64,000 nucleotides of DNA from an uncultured Bacteroidales bacterium (GTDB lineage Bacteria; Bacteroidota; Bacteroidia; Bacteroidales; G3-4614): the NCBI GenBank assembly GCA_949297125.1, contig CASFRS010000004.1:1-64000 (forward strand). The letters are read 5' to 3'. How positions within the stretch are numbered: the stretch's first letter is position 1; each line of letters begins with the position of its first letter. Below, one piece after another: positions 26,354-37,555 of the stretch. Made by a program: the position numbers and the translations under genes. The notes beneath the pieces were generated by a model. That model was not told the origin of the DNA and did no database searches. It saw only the letters and a list, made by a program, of their open reading frames with translations.

Positions 26354-28264
26354 TTAGTGGGGCAGGGTGTAGCGGTTGTCTTTGTTTTTGCCTATGTACC
26401 CTTCGTCTTCAAGAAAGCGGACAACCTCAATTACATTGTCGGTTTTGTACGGCAGTTCTTCGGCAATTTCTTTTGCCGACATAGGTCTTTTTGCAATGGC
26501 TATTTTTATGGCATGCAGTATTTCCGCAAACTCTCTTTCCGTTATTTCATCGCTCTCCTTTTTCAGGCAGTTGTCGCACATGCCGCATGGACGGCTACCC
26601 TTTTCGCCGAAATACTCCAGCAGTATCTGCTGACGGCATTTCTTGTCGTGGGTCGCGTATAAAATCATCATCTCTATCCTGTCGGTAAACCGTTCTTTAC
26701 GCTCTTCATAAACGTTTTTGGGAATGGCGACGTATTTCTGCTCTTCCCTTGGGGCCGTAAAATAGATATAAGGAGTCTGCTTGCGCGGGATATAATGGAT
26801 TATTTTCTGTTTTGAAATAGAAACTAGCGATTTGTATACCTCATCAACCGTCAGCCCAGTGCGGCGGGCTATGACATCGGGCTGAATCGGCGAATATTCG
26901 GTAAAGAGTCCGCTGTAAGAGCGCATCACGCATTCCAGGACCGTCTCGTCCGTCGGGTCGGTCGGAGACCACCGGTACAGTTCTTCCCTGTCGGTTATAA
27001 TCATCAGCCGGGCTGCGGTATCGACATTCTCGACGTACTCAATATATCCGCACAGTTCCAGAATCTTCAATGCGTTGTACAATGGCAGGAGAGGGTATCT
27101 GTACCGTTCCCCGAAATTGTTTATCTCAAAGTCGTACATGCTGCCGTCGCCAAAGCCCACTGCAATCTGCAGGTAGTTGCATAACGATTCGTATACATTG
27201 CGTATGAACTCCTTGTCGGGAAAAGAATCGGAAATCCTTTTCCTGAGTACAAGTTTGTCCTTGTCGGAATACAAGGCAACCGCATAAGCCTTTTTCCCGT
27301 CGCGTCCGCATCGGCCCGCTTCCTGAAAGTACTCTTCCGGCGAATTTGGCAGGTCAATGTGCGCAACCAGCCTCACATCGGGCTTGTCTATACCCATTCC
27401 AAAGGCATTGGTGGCTACGATAACGCGGCATGCACCGTTTTTCCAAAGCTGCTGCTTTTCCCTTTTTACGTGCGAATCCAGTCCGGCGTGAAAATAATCT
27501 GCGCTTATATCGTACTCCTGCAGTTCCGATGCAATCTCCTTGCAGCGCCTTCTGTTGCGGACATATACAATTGCGCTGCCGGGCACCTTTTTCAGTATCC
27601 TTACCAGTTCGGAGGTCTTGTTGTCGGCTTTTCTCACAACATAAGCAATATTGTGCCGGGCAAAACTTGTCTTGAAAACATTCTCTTCCTTGAAAAGGAG
27701 GTTTTTCTGAATATCTTTCGCCACTTCCGGGGTAGCCGTGGCAGTAAGGGCCAGTACCGGCTTCCCCGGCAGCAGTTTCCGGAGTTCCCCTATGTTCATG
27801 TATGCAGGGCGGAAGTCGTACCCCCATTGCGATATGCAGTGAGCCTCATCCACGACAATCATCGACACCCGCATTAGTTTCAGTTTTTCCGCGAAAATAT
27901 CGCTCGATATTCTTTCGGGCGAGATATACAGCAGTTTGTAGTTGCCGTATATGCAGTTTTCAAGGGTAGTCCCTATTTCACTGCGGGACATTCCCGAGTG
28001 GACATGAGCGGCCTTTATATCTATCCTCCTCAGGTTCTGCACCTGGTCCTCCATAAGTGCGATAAGGGGTGTGATTACAATACAGATGCCGTCCATGGCA
28101 AGGGCCGGAACCTGAAAAGTAACCGACTTGCCGCCCCCGGTAGGCATCAAGGCCAAAGTATCCCTGCCCGAAAGGACGGAATTTATGATATCCTCCTGTA
28201 AAGGCCTGAAAGTATCGTACCCCCAGTAGCGTTTCAATATCGAATGTATGTCAGCCTCAAGCAT
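26354..28264 (-). CDS. recQ: ATP-dependent DNA helicase RecQ
   Basis: A 636-residue RecQ. Walker A is LMPTGGGKSVTFQ near 40, DEAH box VVDEAHCISQWGYDFRP near 135, motif III LALTATATPEV, motif VI QEAGRCGRDGK near 330, and the zinc site CRQQILLEYFG with CGMCDNC near 535. A winged-helix RQC-like region precedes the end; a classic HRDC domain is not evident. The ATG at 28264 begins MLEADIHSILKRYWGYDTFR. It is divergent from groES. Its 3' end marks the right border of the accessory block. Confidence 0.93.
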   Translation of the reverse strand: MLEADIHSILKRYWGYDTFRPLQEDIINSVLSGRDTLALMPTGGGKSVTFQVPALAMDGICIVITPLIALMEDQVQNLRRIDIKAAHVHSGMSRSEIGTTLENCIYGNYKLLYISPERISSDIFAEKLKLMRVSMIVVDEAHCISQWGYDFRPAYMNIGELRKLLPGKPVLALTATATPEVAKDIQKNLLFKEENVFKTSFARHNIAYVVRKADNKTSELVRILKKVPGSAIVYVRNRRRCKEIASELQEYDISADYFHAGLDSHVKREKQQLWKNGACRVIVATNAFGMGIDKPDVRLVAHIDLPNSPEEYFQEAGRCGRDGKKAYAVALYSDKDKLVLRKRISDSFPDKEFIRNVYESLCNYLQIAVGFGDGSMYDFEINNFGERYRYPLLPLYNALKILELCGYIEYVENVDTAARLMIITDREELYRWSPTDPTDETVLECVMRSYSGLFTEYSPIQPDVIARRTGLTVDEVYKSLVSISKQKIIHYIPRKQTPYIYFTAPREEQKYVAIPKNVYEERKERFTDRIEMMILYATHDKKCRQQILLEYFGEKGSRPCGMCDNCLKKESDEITEREFAEILHAIKIAIAKRPMSAKEIAEELPYKTDNVIEVVRFLEDEGYIGKNKDNRYTLPH

Positions 28265-28421
28265 AGCAGATGCAAATTTAGCATAATTGCCACAATCACA
28301 AGCAAAACGCGGCAATAAAGGGAAACCCGCACAAAAAACGCCACAAACACAATTTGCAAACTTGTCAGTATGCAGGCAAAATATATCTGTCGTTTTGTCA
28401 TATTTTATGCGGTACGGATGT

Positions 28422-28438
28422 TTGGCACAAAATTGGCA
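28422..28438 (+). promoter_or_regulatory. sigma54-like promoter before groES
   Basis: TTGGCACAAAATTGGCA keeps the GG and GC dinucleotides 12 bases apart that define -24/-12 sigma54 promoters. It lies 70 bases before groES. One base departs from TTGC. No sigma32-type system is known in Bacteroidetes, so a special promoter for a heat-shock operon is plausible. Confidence 0.5.
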
Positions 28439-28508
28439 GTAATAAAAGCAGCCGCAAGAAAATGCGGTACGGCAAAACAAAAATTACTAACTTTAAAATA
28501 TAAACAAA

Positions 28509-28781
28509 ATGAACATCAAACCGTTGGCAGACAGAGTATTGGTAAAACCTGCTCCTGCAGAAGAGAAGACAGTAGGTGGTATAATAATCCCCGACTCGGC
28601 AAAAGAAAAACCGTTGCAGGGTGAAGTTATGGCAACCGGAAACGGGACCAAGGATGAAGAAATGGTCGTAAAAGAAGGCGATACCGTACTTTACGGCAAA
28701 TATTCAGGAACAGAAGTGGAGTTCGACGGCGTAAAATACCTCATCATGCGCCAGTCCGACATATTGGCTGTATTGAAATAA
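28509..28781 (+). CDS. groES: co-chaperonin GroES
   Basis: A 90-residue Gro[22 protein letters not shown] at the start, mobile loop with [13 protein letters not shown], and [19 protein letters not shown] before the end. It caps the GroEL ring for ATP-driven protein folding. groEL begins 30 bases downstream. Confidence 0.97.
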   Translation: MNIKPLADRVLVKPAPAEEKTVGGIIIPDSAKEKPLQGEVMATGNGTKDEEMVVKEGDTVLYGKYSGTEVEFDGVKYLIMRQSDILAVLK

Positions 28782-28784
28782 TAA

Positions 28785-30455
<1,671 letters not shown>

Positions 30456-30505
30456 TTCCGTTCCGCGCCATAACATACGGCTCTTGAAAAACGGAGCTTT
30501 GAAAA

Positions 30506-30557
30506 TACCCGACCTTCTACCCGATACAGGTTCAAGAAGGTCGGGTTATTTTTTTTG
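30506..30557 (+). terminator. terminator of groES-groEL
   Basis: ACCCGACCTTCT (30507-30518) pairs with AGAAGGTCGGGT (30535-30546) and is followed by ATTTTTTTT, a classic intrinsic terminator. Confidence 0.9.
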
Positions 30558-30606
30558 TCTCTCTGCTGCCGGTTTTGTAAATTAGTGCCATAAATAAATC
30601 CGGAGT

Positions 30607-31164
30607 ATGACTGAACGAGAAAAGATGCTGGCAGGGTTGCCATATACAGCTTCATCGCCCGAGTTGGTAGAAGAACTGACAAACGTAAAGACGTTTCTGC
30701 ACGAATATAACATGTTGCTTCCGTCCGACAAAGAGACCATGCGCCGGATGCTCGACATGATATTGGGAGCGCACGGCGAACGCTTTACCGTATTGCAGCC
30801 GTTTTATTGCGACTATGGAAAAAACATAATGGTAGGTGAAGACTTCTTTGCCAATTTCGGATTTACGGTCCTCGACGAGGCCGTGGTAAAGATAGGCAGC
30901 AATGCCTTTATAGGCCCTAACGTCAGCATATATACAGCATGTCATCCGCTCGATCCCGAAGAACGGAACCGGGCGATAGAGTGGAGCAGGGGAGTAACGA
31001 TAGGCGACAATGTTTGGATTGGAGGCAGCGTAACTATATGTCCCGGAGTAACGATAGGCAACAATGTAACGGTCGGGGCGGGCAGCGTGGTTGTAAAGGA
31101 TATTCCGGACAATTGCGTAGCGGTGGGAAACCCTGCACGCGTAGTAAAGCGACTCTCATTATAA
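30607..31164 (+). CDS. maltose/galactoside O-acetyltransferase family
   Basis: A 185-residue left-handed beta-helix acetyltransferase: N-terminal EREKMLAGLPY typical of Maa, then hexapeptide repeats (VKIGSNAFIGPNVSIYTACHP with the catalytic His, VTIGDNVWIGGSVTICPGVTI, NVTVGAGSVV) and the end NPARVVKRL. It transfers acetyl from acetyl-CoA to a sugar. The metallophosphoesterase gene starts 12 bases after its stop. Confidence 0.9.
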   Translation: MTEREKMLAGLPYTASSPELVEELTNVKTFLHEYNMLLPSDKETMRRMLDMILGAHGERFTVLQPFYCDYGKNIMVGEDFFANFGFTVLDEAVVKIGSNAFIGPNVSIYTACHPLDPEERNRAIEWSRGVTIGDNVWIGGSVTICPGVTIGNNVTVGAGSVVVKDIPDNCVAVGNPARVVKRLSL

Positions 31165-31175
31165 AACCGGCCGGT

Positions 31176-31670
31176 ATGGTTAGGATAGGCGTTTTGTCCG
31201 ATACACACGGTTATTGGGACGACAGATACGTAAAATACTTTTCCCTATGCGATGAAATATGGCATAGCGGCGATATCGGTTCCGTTGAAATAATAGACCG
31301 TTTGCAGAAGATAAAGCCCGTAAGGGCGGTATACGGGAACATCGACGGGCCGGAAGTCAGGCAGCAGTGCCCAAAACACCAGCGTTTTACAATAGAGGGC
31401 GTACCGGTATGGATGACGCATATAGGCGGTTATCCCGGCCGGTATGCACCGGAAGTAAAACCCGAGATATTCCGTAATCCCCCGAAACTCTTTATATCCG
31501 GGCATTCGCACATACTTAAAGTAATGTACGACAACTCGCTCGGCCTTCTGCACATAAACCCCGGAGCGGCAGGAATATACGGCGCGCAGCGTGTTAGGAC
31601 GATAGTCTGCTTCAGTATAGACGGCACAGACTTCAAGGATATGGAGGTAATAGAAATGGCCAGGCAGTGA
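31176..31670 (+). CDS. YfcE/MJ0936-type phosphodiesterase
   Basis: A 164-residue metallophosphoesterase: IGVLSDTHGYW, EIWHSGDIGS, AVYGNIDGPEV, WMTHIGGYPG and FISGHSHILK give all five metal blocks. The Asn in GNIDG replaces the usual GNHD, as in this subfamily. Start ATG at 31176. It lies between the acetyltransferase and the thioredoxin-fold lipoprotein genes, with short gaps. Confidence 0.88.
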   Translation: MVRIGVLSDTHGYWDDRYVKYFSLCDEIWHSGDIGSVEIIDRLQKIKPVRAVYGNIDGPEVRQQCPKHQRFTIEGVPVWMTHIGGYPGRYAPEVKPEIFRNPPKLFISGHSHILKVMYDNSLGLLHINPGAAGIYGAQRVRTIVCFSIDGTDFKDMEVIEMARQ

Positions 31671-31677
31671 GGGAAAC

Positions 31678-32853
31678 ATGTCGGAGTATGGTAAAAGTAA
31701 AAAAACAAGGTTGCGCATGGATATCAAGATTAACTTAAAGGTGATTCTTGCCGGAGTTTTAGCAATATTTATGGCCGTTGCCTGCAATCGTGGCGACACT
31801 CAGGGTTTTGAAATATACGGTAAGGTAACAGGTGCGGATATGGAGGGAAGCCTGATATATCTTGCCGGGCTTGAGGGAAACACGTTGGTATATGCCGACA
31901 GTACGGTTATTGCCGACAGTGCTTTCCTTTTTACCGGGATACAGGACAAGCCTCAGTTAAAGTTTCTGATACCGTTGCGCAGTGTAACTCCTGCTTATGC
32001 GCCCAAACCGTTTATTCTTGAAAACGGGCACATAAACGCGATAATAAGCGACAGCGGAATGACCGTATCCGGTACTCCGCTCAATGACGGCCTCAACGAG
32101 TACAGAAGGAAGAAAACCGGGTTCAATACGGAAAAAAGAGAGCTGGACAACATGTACAAAGATTCCCTGCGACGGATGACGAGGGAGAAGGAGGCGATGT
32201 TCCTTGCCCGTTACCGGGCGATAGAAAAAAGCGAGGCCGATTATGTGGCTGGCGTTATAAGCATGAACAACGATAATGTTTTTGGCGGATATGTATTGCT
32301 TGAAAACCGATATATCCTGTCGAATGCACAGAAGCAGGCCATTTTGTCCGATGCCAAAGAAGAATTTTTCCTGTTGGACGGGATAGCATCTGTCGACGAG
32401 GCATTGAGGCGGAGGAACGAACTGAATGCAGGGCGCAAACTTCCCGACGTCGGGTTGCTCGATATCCGCGACGGAGCCATGCACCGGCTTTCGGAATATA
32501 CAGGAAATGGGACGTATATTGTCCTTAACATATGGGCATCGTGGTCGGCGCCGTCGGTTGCCGCAATGCACAATGTAAAGGCTCTTGCAGGAAAATACTC
32601 CCGGAAGGGGGTAAATGTGCTCTCCATATCGATAGACACTGTGGCCGACGAATGGCGGCGGGCGGTAAGGCGCAACGGAATGTACTGGATTAACCTTGCC
32701 GACCTGCAAGGGTGGGAGAGCGGCGTTGCAACGCGTTACCAGATAAATGCCATACCCGCATATATGCTGCTCAATGCCGACGGTACGATAATCATGCCGG
32801 AGGGAAGCCTTGAAGAGATAGATTCAAGATTGGAACAGTTGCTGGGAAATTAG
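31678..32853 (+). CDS. thioredoxin-fold lipoprotein lacking the CxxC
   Basis: A 391-residue envelope protein. A lipoprotein signal (LKVILAGVLAIFMAVAC) is near residue 35; the ATG at 31678 has AGGGA five bases before it, though the ATG at 31717 is also possible. An N-terminal DUF4369-like domain (FEIYGKVTGADMEGSLIYL) is followed by helices and a thioredoxin/AhpC domain from about 250. The active site that should read WCxxC reads WASWSAPSVAAM, so both cysteines are absent. The cis-Pro region (NAIPAYMLLNADG) is kept. A redox role is therefore unlikely; binding or scaffolding is more probable. Confidence 0.8.
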   Translation: MSEYGKSKKTRLRMDIKINLKVILAGVLAIFMAVACNRGDTQGFEIYGKVTGADMEGSLIYLAGLEGNTLVYADSTVIADSAFLFTGIQDKPQLKFLIPLRSVTPAYAPKPFILENGHINAIISDSGMTVSGTPLNDGLNEYRRKKTGFNTEKRELDNMYKDSLRRMTREKEAMFLARYRAIEKSEADYVAGVISMNNDNVFGGYVLLENRYILSNAQKQAILSDAKEEFFLLDGIASVDEALRRRNELNAGRKLPDVGLLDIRDGAMHRLSEYTGNGTYIVLNIWASWSAPSVAAMHNVKALAGKYSRKGVNVLSISIDTVADEWRRAVRRNGMYWINLADLQGWESGVATRYQINAIPAYMLLNADGTIIMPEGSLEEIDSRLEQLLGN

Positions 32854-33062
32854 GGGGGCAACACGTGTCAGAACCCGGGCTCTTGCCCTGGAGACTATAC
32901 GGCTGCGCCGCACGCATGGCGGCAAGGCATCCTTTGGCCGTTTGTCGTACCCGGCTATTGCCCGATACCGGTCGGGGGCATAAGCCTTCCGTTATGGAGA
33001 CTTGTACCCCCGATTGCAATACCCCGTATGTATAATGCTCAATCTATGCTGTACCGGCAAGA

Positions 33063-34205
33063 TTATCTGTTCTTGTACATGTCATCGTAGTATTTCTCAT
33101 ACTCGCCCGAGGTAATATTGTCCATCCACTCCTGATTGTCGAGATACCAGCGGACGGTCTTTTCTATTCCCTCCTCGAATTGCAGACTCGGTTCCCAGCC
33201 CAATTCCTTTTGCAGTTTGGAGGAATCTATCGCATAGCGCATGTCATGACCGGCACGGTCGGTTACAAAAGTGATAAGGTTCATATCCTCACCCTCTTTG
33301 CGCCCCAATAATCTATCGACGGTATTTATAACAACCTTTATAATATCTATGTTTTTCCATTCGTTGAATCCGCCTATGTTGTAGGTGTCGGCAATCTTCC
33401 CTTTATGGAATATCAGGTCTATTGCCCTGGCGTGGTCTTCAACGAAGAGCCAGTCGCGGACATTCTCCCCTTTGCCGTAGACGGGCAGCGGTTTTTTGTG
33501 CCGGATATTGTTTATGAAAAGCGGAATCAGTTTTTCCGGGAATTGATAAGGGCCGTAGTTGTTCGAGCAGTTCGTAACGATTGTCGGCATACCGTAAGTA
33601 TCGTGAAAGGCGCGGACAAAATGGTCGCTGCCCGCTTTCGATGCCGAATACGGGCTGTGCGGATTGTATTTCGTCTCCTCGCGGAAAAATTCCGTTCCGT
33701 ATGCAAGGTGATGTTCCGCCGACGAAGCCGTTGTCGAGAATGGCGGTTTGACGCCTTCCGGGTCGGTCAGTTCCAAAGCTCCGTAAACTTCGTCGGTGGA
33801 GATATGGTAAAAGCGTTTCCCGTCATATTTTCCGGGAAGAGATTCCCAATATAGTTTGGCTGCCTGCAGTAAACTCAATGTCCCCATTACGTTGGTGCGG
33901 GCAAAAGTGAAAGGGTCCTTTATCGAACGGTCCACATGGCTCTCTGCCGCAAGATGAATTATGCCGTCCACATTATACTGTTTCATCAGCGACATTATGG
34001 TATCGAAGTCGCAGATGTCTGCTTTTACGAATGTATAGTTGGCCAGGCCTTCAATATCCTTCAGGTTTGCAAGATTACCGGCGTAGGTCAGTTTGTCCAG
34101 GTTTATTATACGGTAGTCGGGGTATTTATTCACGAAAAGACGTACCACATGCGAGCCTATGAATCCGGCTCCCCCGGTGATTATTATGTTCCTTTTAAAC
34201 TCCAT
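33063..34205 (-). CDS. rfbB: dTDP-glucose 4,6-dehydratase
   Basis: A 380-residue SDR enzyme: NAD-binding ITGGAGFIGSHVVRLF, the substrate segment HLAAESHVDRSIKDP, the STDEVYG triad region near 140, and YSASKAGSDHFVRA with the catalytic Tyr/Lys. It turns dTDP-glucose into dTDP-4-keto-6-deoxyglucose. The loop near 155-180 is longer than in many RmlB proteins, as is common in Bacteroidetes. Last gene of rfbA-C-D-B, 42 bases after rfbD. Confidence 0.95.
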   Translation of the reverse strand: MEFKRNIIITGGAGFIGSHVVRLFVNKYPDYRIINLDKLTYAGNLANLKDIEGLANYTFVKADICDFDTIMSLMKQYNVDGIIHLAAESHVDRSIKDPFTFARTNVMGTLSLLQAAKLYWESLPGKYDGKRFYHISTDEVYGALELTDPEGVKPPFSTTASSAEHHLAYGTEFFREETKYNPHSPYSASKAGSDHFVRAFHDTYGMPTIVTNCSNNYGPYQFPEKLIPLFINNIRHKKPLPVYGKGENVRDWLFVEDHARAIDLIFHKGKIADTYNIGGFNEWKNIDIIKVVINTVDRLLGRKEGEDMNLITFVTDRAGHDMRYAIDSSKLQKELGWEPSLQFEEGIEKTVRWYLDNQEWMDNITSGEYEKYYDDMYKNR

Positions 34206-34247
34206 ACTCTCGATTTAAATTTTTTGTCGTATTGAAAAATATAAATG

Positions 34248-35123
34248 TTACAGGAGAGTTCCGCTTTTGATATTCGCCATGCACCTTTTTAGAGAATCTG
34301 TCCAGTACGGTACGGCAATGCCGAACGTCTCTTTTATCTTTGTCTTGTCGAGAACCGAATAGTTGGGACGAACCACTTTCGACGGGAATTCGCTGCTGTG
34401 GCACGGCCTGATGTCGCATGCCGTATTGCCGGCATATTCGGCAATCATCTTCGCGAAATCGAACCACGAGCATACCCCTTCATTTGAGTAATGGTATATG
34501 CCGCCGTTCCCCTCGTATTTCCGGGAATCTATAATATGTAGTATGGCCGAGGCCAGGTCCATTGCATAAGTAGGGGTCCCCGTCTGGTCGAAGACAACTT
34601 TCAGCACCGGCCTGGCAGAAGTGAGGTCAAGCATGGTTTTCAGGAAGTTTTTGCCGAACTCGCTGTAAAGCCATGCCGTACGTATTATCACGTAACGGCA
34701 TCCCGAAGAGATTACGGCCTTCTCGCCGTGCAGTTTCGTAATCCCGTAAACGCCGGTAGGGTTTGCAGGTTCGTCTTCCCTGCATGGTGTATTGTTCTTG
34801 TTCCCCCCGAATACATAGTCGGTAGAGATATGGAACAGCCATCCGTTTTTTTCACCTATTGCCGATGCAAGATTGGCAACCCCCGCTGCATTCAGCCGTT
34901 CGGCAAGTTCGCGGTCATCTTCGGCCTTGTCCACGTTGGTGTATGCGGCACAGTTTACTATAATACCTATATTGTTGTCGTTAACCGTTTCCTTTACGGC
35001 ACGGGCATCGGTAATATCCAGTTCCTCCACATCTGTGAAGATGAAATTGTCCCTGCACCGTTCCGATGCAATGCGTATTTCATTCCCTAACTGTCCGTTG
35101 GCGCCGGTTATCAATATATTCAT
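34248..35123 (-). CDS. rfbD: dTDP-4-dehydrorhamnose reductase
   Basis: A 291-residue reductase: NILITGANGQLGNEIR for NAD(P)H binding, VNCAAYTNVDKAE, HISTDYVFGG and YGITKLHGEKAV with the catalytic Tyr/Lys. It makes dTDP-L-rhamnose in the last step. The start overlaps the rfbC stop as ATGA. Confidence 0.95.
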   Translation of the reverse strand: MNILITGANGQLGNEIRIASERCRDNFIFTDVEELDITDARAVKETVNDNNIGIIVNCAAYTNVDKAEDDRELAERLNAAGVANLASAIGEKNGWLFHISTDYVFGGNKNNTPCREDEPANPTGVYGITKLHGEKAVISSGCRYVIIRTAWLYSEFGKNFLKTMLDLTSARPVLKVVFDQTGTPTYAMDLASAILHIIDSRKYEGNGGIYHYSNEGVCSWFDFAKMIAEYAGNTACDIRPCHSSEFPSKVVRPNYSVLDKTKIKETFGIAVPYWTDSLKRCMANIKSGTLL

Positions 35124-35695
35124 TCTGCGTATAGATTCTCGTTGAAGTCGAACGGATTGTCGAACTCTTCCAATAACGGGTTTATTGCGTCCTTCTCGCT
35201 GATAATGGCTTTTCCCTCGGGAATAATCCAGTCTATGTCCAGGCTTTTGTCTTTAAGCTGGATTCCGCCCTCCGACTGCGGGGCGTAGTAATTATCGCAT
35301 TTGTACTGGAAAACGGCTACATCGCTCAAAACCGCAAAACCGTGAGCAAAGCCGCGCGGCACATAAAACTGCAGATGGTTCTCTTCGTTGAGTTCTGCGG
35401 CAACATATTTGCCGTATGTGGGAGAACCTTTGCGGATATCTACCGCTATATCAAGAACAGCCCCTTTTACGCACCTGACAAGTTTGCTCTGCGTGAACGG
35501 GGGCCTCTGAAAGTGCAATCCGCGGATAACCCCGTACGATGACAGGCTCTCGTTGTCCTGGACAAACTTTACGGGCATGACCTTTTCGCAAAACTCCCTT
35601 TCAGAGAACGACTCGAAGAAGTAGCCGCGTTTGTCGTAAAATATCCGGGGCTTTACAATAAGCACCCCTTTTATTTCTGTTTCGATAATATCCAT
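35120..35695 (-). CDS. rfbC: dTDP-4-dehydrorhamnose 3,5-epimerase
   Basis: A 191-residue cupin epimerase: FFESFSEREFCE, the catalytic-His segment VIRGLHFQRPPFTQSKLVRC, VDIRKGSPTYGKYVA, and YVPRGFAHGFAVLSD. It prepares the keto sugar for RfbD. It starts 4 bases after rfbA. Confidence 0.95.
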   Translation of the reverse strand: MDIIETEIKGVLIVKPRIFYDKRGYFFESFSEREFCEKVMPVKFVQDNESLSSYGVIRGLHFQRPPFTQSKLVRCVKGAVLDIAVDIRKGSPTYGKYVAAELNEENHLQFYVPRGFAHGFAVLSDVAVFQYKCDNYYAPQSEGGIQLKDKSLDIDWIIPEGKAIISEKDAINPLLEEFDNPFDFNENLYAE

Positions 35696-35699
35696 GTCG

Positions 35700-36605
35700 T
35701 CAGTCCAAATTGCTTTCTCCGGTCTTTTTTACTTCATCTATAACCTTCAACAAGTATTTGCCGTACTGGTTTTTCAGCATCGGAGCTGCGATTTCCCGCA
35801 TTTTTTCGGCCCGAATCCACCCTTTGCGGAAAGCTATGCCTTCAAGGCATGCAACTTTCAATCCTTGCCGTTTCTCTATCACTTCAATGAAAATGGATGC
35901 CTCCGACAAGGAATCGTGAGTACCCGTATCCAGCCATGCGAACCCCCTGCCCAGAGTCTGTACTTTCAGCTCTCCGTCCGACAGGAATGTCTGGTTCACC
36001 GTCGTTATTTCCAGTTCGCCCCTTGGCGACGGCTTTATGCTTTTTGCAATATCCACAACGCGGTTAGGATAGAAATAAAGGCCTACCACGGCATAGTTCG
36101 ATTTAGGCTTTTCCGGCTTTTCTTCAATGGAAAGACAGTTGCCGTTGCTGTCAAATTCGGCAACTCCGTACCGTTCCGGGTCGTCTACCCAATAGCCGAA
36201 TACCGTAGCCTTGTTTTCCTGTTCGGCATTTCTGACTGCCTCCCTGAGCAGTTTTGAAAGGCCGTTGCCGTGAAATATGTTGTCGCCGAGAACAAGGCAT
36301 ACCGAGTCGTCCCCGATGAATTTTTCCCCTATTATGAAAGCCTGGGCCAACCCGTCGGGGCTCGGCTGTTCGGCATACTCGAATTTTACCCCGAAATCTG
36401 AGCCGTCCCCCAACAGCCTTTTGAATGCAGGCAGGTCGTCCGGTGTGGAAATAATCAGAATCTCCCGAATATCGGCCAGCATAAGGACCGATATGGGATA
36501 ATATATCATGGGTTTGTCGTATATCGGCAACAACTGTTTGCTGACACCCTTAGTAATAGGATACAATCTTGTGCCGCTACCTCCGGCCAATACAATACCT
36601 TTCAT
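35700..36605 (-). CDS. rfbA: glucose-1-phosphate thymidylyltransferase
   Basis: A 301-residue nucleotidyltransferase: [21 protein letters not shown] with the dTTP site, [32 protein letters not shown], and [14 protein letters not shown]. It makes dTDP-glucose, the first step toward dTDP-L-rhamnose for surface polysaccharide. First gene of the four-gene operon. Confidence 0.95.
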   Translation of the reverse strand: MKGIVLAGGSGTRLYPITKGVSKQLLPIYDKPMIYYPISVLMLADIREILIISTPDDLPAFKRLLGDGSDFGVKFEYAEQPSPDGLAQAFIIGEKFIGDDSVCLVLGDNIFHGNGLSKLLREAVRNAEQENKATVFGYWVDDPERYGVAEFDSNGNCLSIEEKPEKPKSNYAVVGLYFYPNRVVDIAKSIKPSPRGELEITTVNQTFLSDGELKVQTLGRGFAWLDTGTHDSLSEASIFIEVIEKRQGLKVACLEGIAFRKGWIRAEKMREIAAPMLKNQYGKYLLKVIDEVKKTGESNLD

Positions 36606-36799
36606 TTGTGCAGAATTAGGTTGGATCAGGTTTTTCGGGCAAAATGGCCTGGGCGTTTACGGTGCCGTCGGCTATAAACCCTTCAATTACGCAAATATAC
36701 TACTTTTTGCTTATATGGGAATATTCTGCCGTATATATAATCATCGCTTCATCCATAACGGGCGAAGCGAAAAAAATTGAGAATACAGGCTTGAAGATA

Positions 36800-37555
36800 T
36801 TATCCCTTTATTGCCTGCAGCCGCTTCCGGTAGTATCCGGTAACCCCCCTGGTGCGCAGGGCCTTGTATATCATCAGAGAAGCCCATGCATCGGTTGCGG
36901 CATAACGTTTCTGGGCATCGCTCAATATTTCGGCATCCCAGTTCGACATGCGTTGCGACTTGGAAATCTTCTTGCCGAACAGAATCGCATATATCTTTTG
37001 CAGGCTCTTCTCGCCGATATCGAACTTGTCCACCATTTCCTGAATTTCCACAAAGCCTTTCGGGGTAAAAGAGGCTACACGGTGCAGCATCAAGAAGTCG
37101 TCTTTCAGCGACACGCCCGCCTTTACAATATCTTCATTCTCGAAAAACCGCCTTATATCGTCCGTTATGCCTGTCAGGTTTATCCTGAAAAGGATGCAGC
37201 ATTCTTCGGTCGATATCTGCAGGAGCGATATTTTATTGCTTTTCCCTTTTCTGAAAGACGGCTTGCTTTCGGTATCGACCCCTACCATATTGAATTTCGA
37301 CAGGTATTCGATACCTTTTTTTACTTCCGCCACTGTCTGTATGACGATTATCCTGCCGGGAAAACTCTCTGTCTCCAGGTCGGCAACCTCTTCTTTCGAT
37401 ATCTTTATCTTGTCATTTGCCGGAGCTGTATCCCTTCGGATACCGTCTTTATCGCCCGTGTCCGTGGCGGCAGCGGCATTCGTCTCCGTGGCCGTGTTCT
37501 CCGTCCCCGCAATCGCATTCTTCTTCATCTTCCCTGTAAAGAGTTTCAATATCAT
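36800..37555 (-). CDS. 3'-5' exonuclease domain protein (RNase D-like)
   Basis: A DEDDy-type exonuclease. The Asp-Glu pair is in MVGVDTESKPSFRKG near 90, the second Asp is in VKAGVSLKDDFLMLH, and YAATDAWASLMIY holds the Tyr and last Asp. The first 60 residues are low-complexity (TENTATETNAAAATDTGD) and are read from DNA that overlaps the 3' end of the DUF5063 gene. Starts at 37555 or 37528 fit; both leave an overlap of at least 80 bases. Expected to act on RNA or single-stranded DNA. Confidence 0.8.
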   Translation of the reverse strand: MILKLFTGKMKKNAIAGTENTATETNAAAATDTGDKDGIRRDTAPANDKIKISKEEVADLETESFPGRIIVIQTVAEVKKGIEYLSKFNMVGVDTESKPSFRKGKSNKISLLQISTEECCILFRINLTGITDDIRRFFENEDIVKAGVSLKDDFLMLHRVASFTPKGFVEIQEMVDKFDIGEKSLQKIYAILFGKKISKSQRMSNWDAEILSDAQKRYAATDAWASLMIYKALRTRGVTGYYRKRLQAIKG

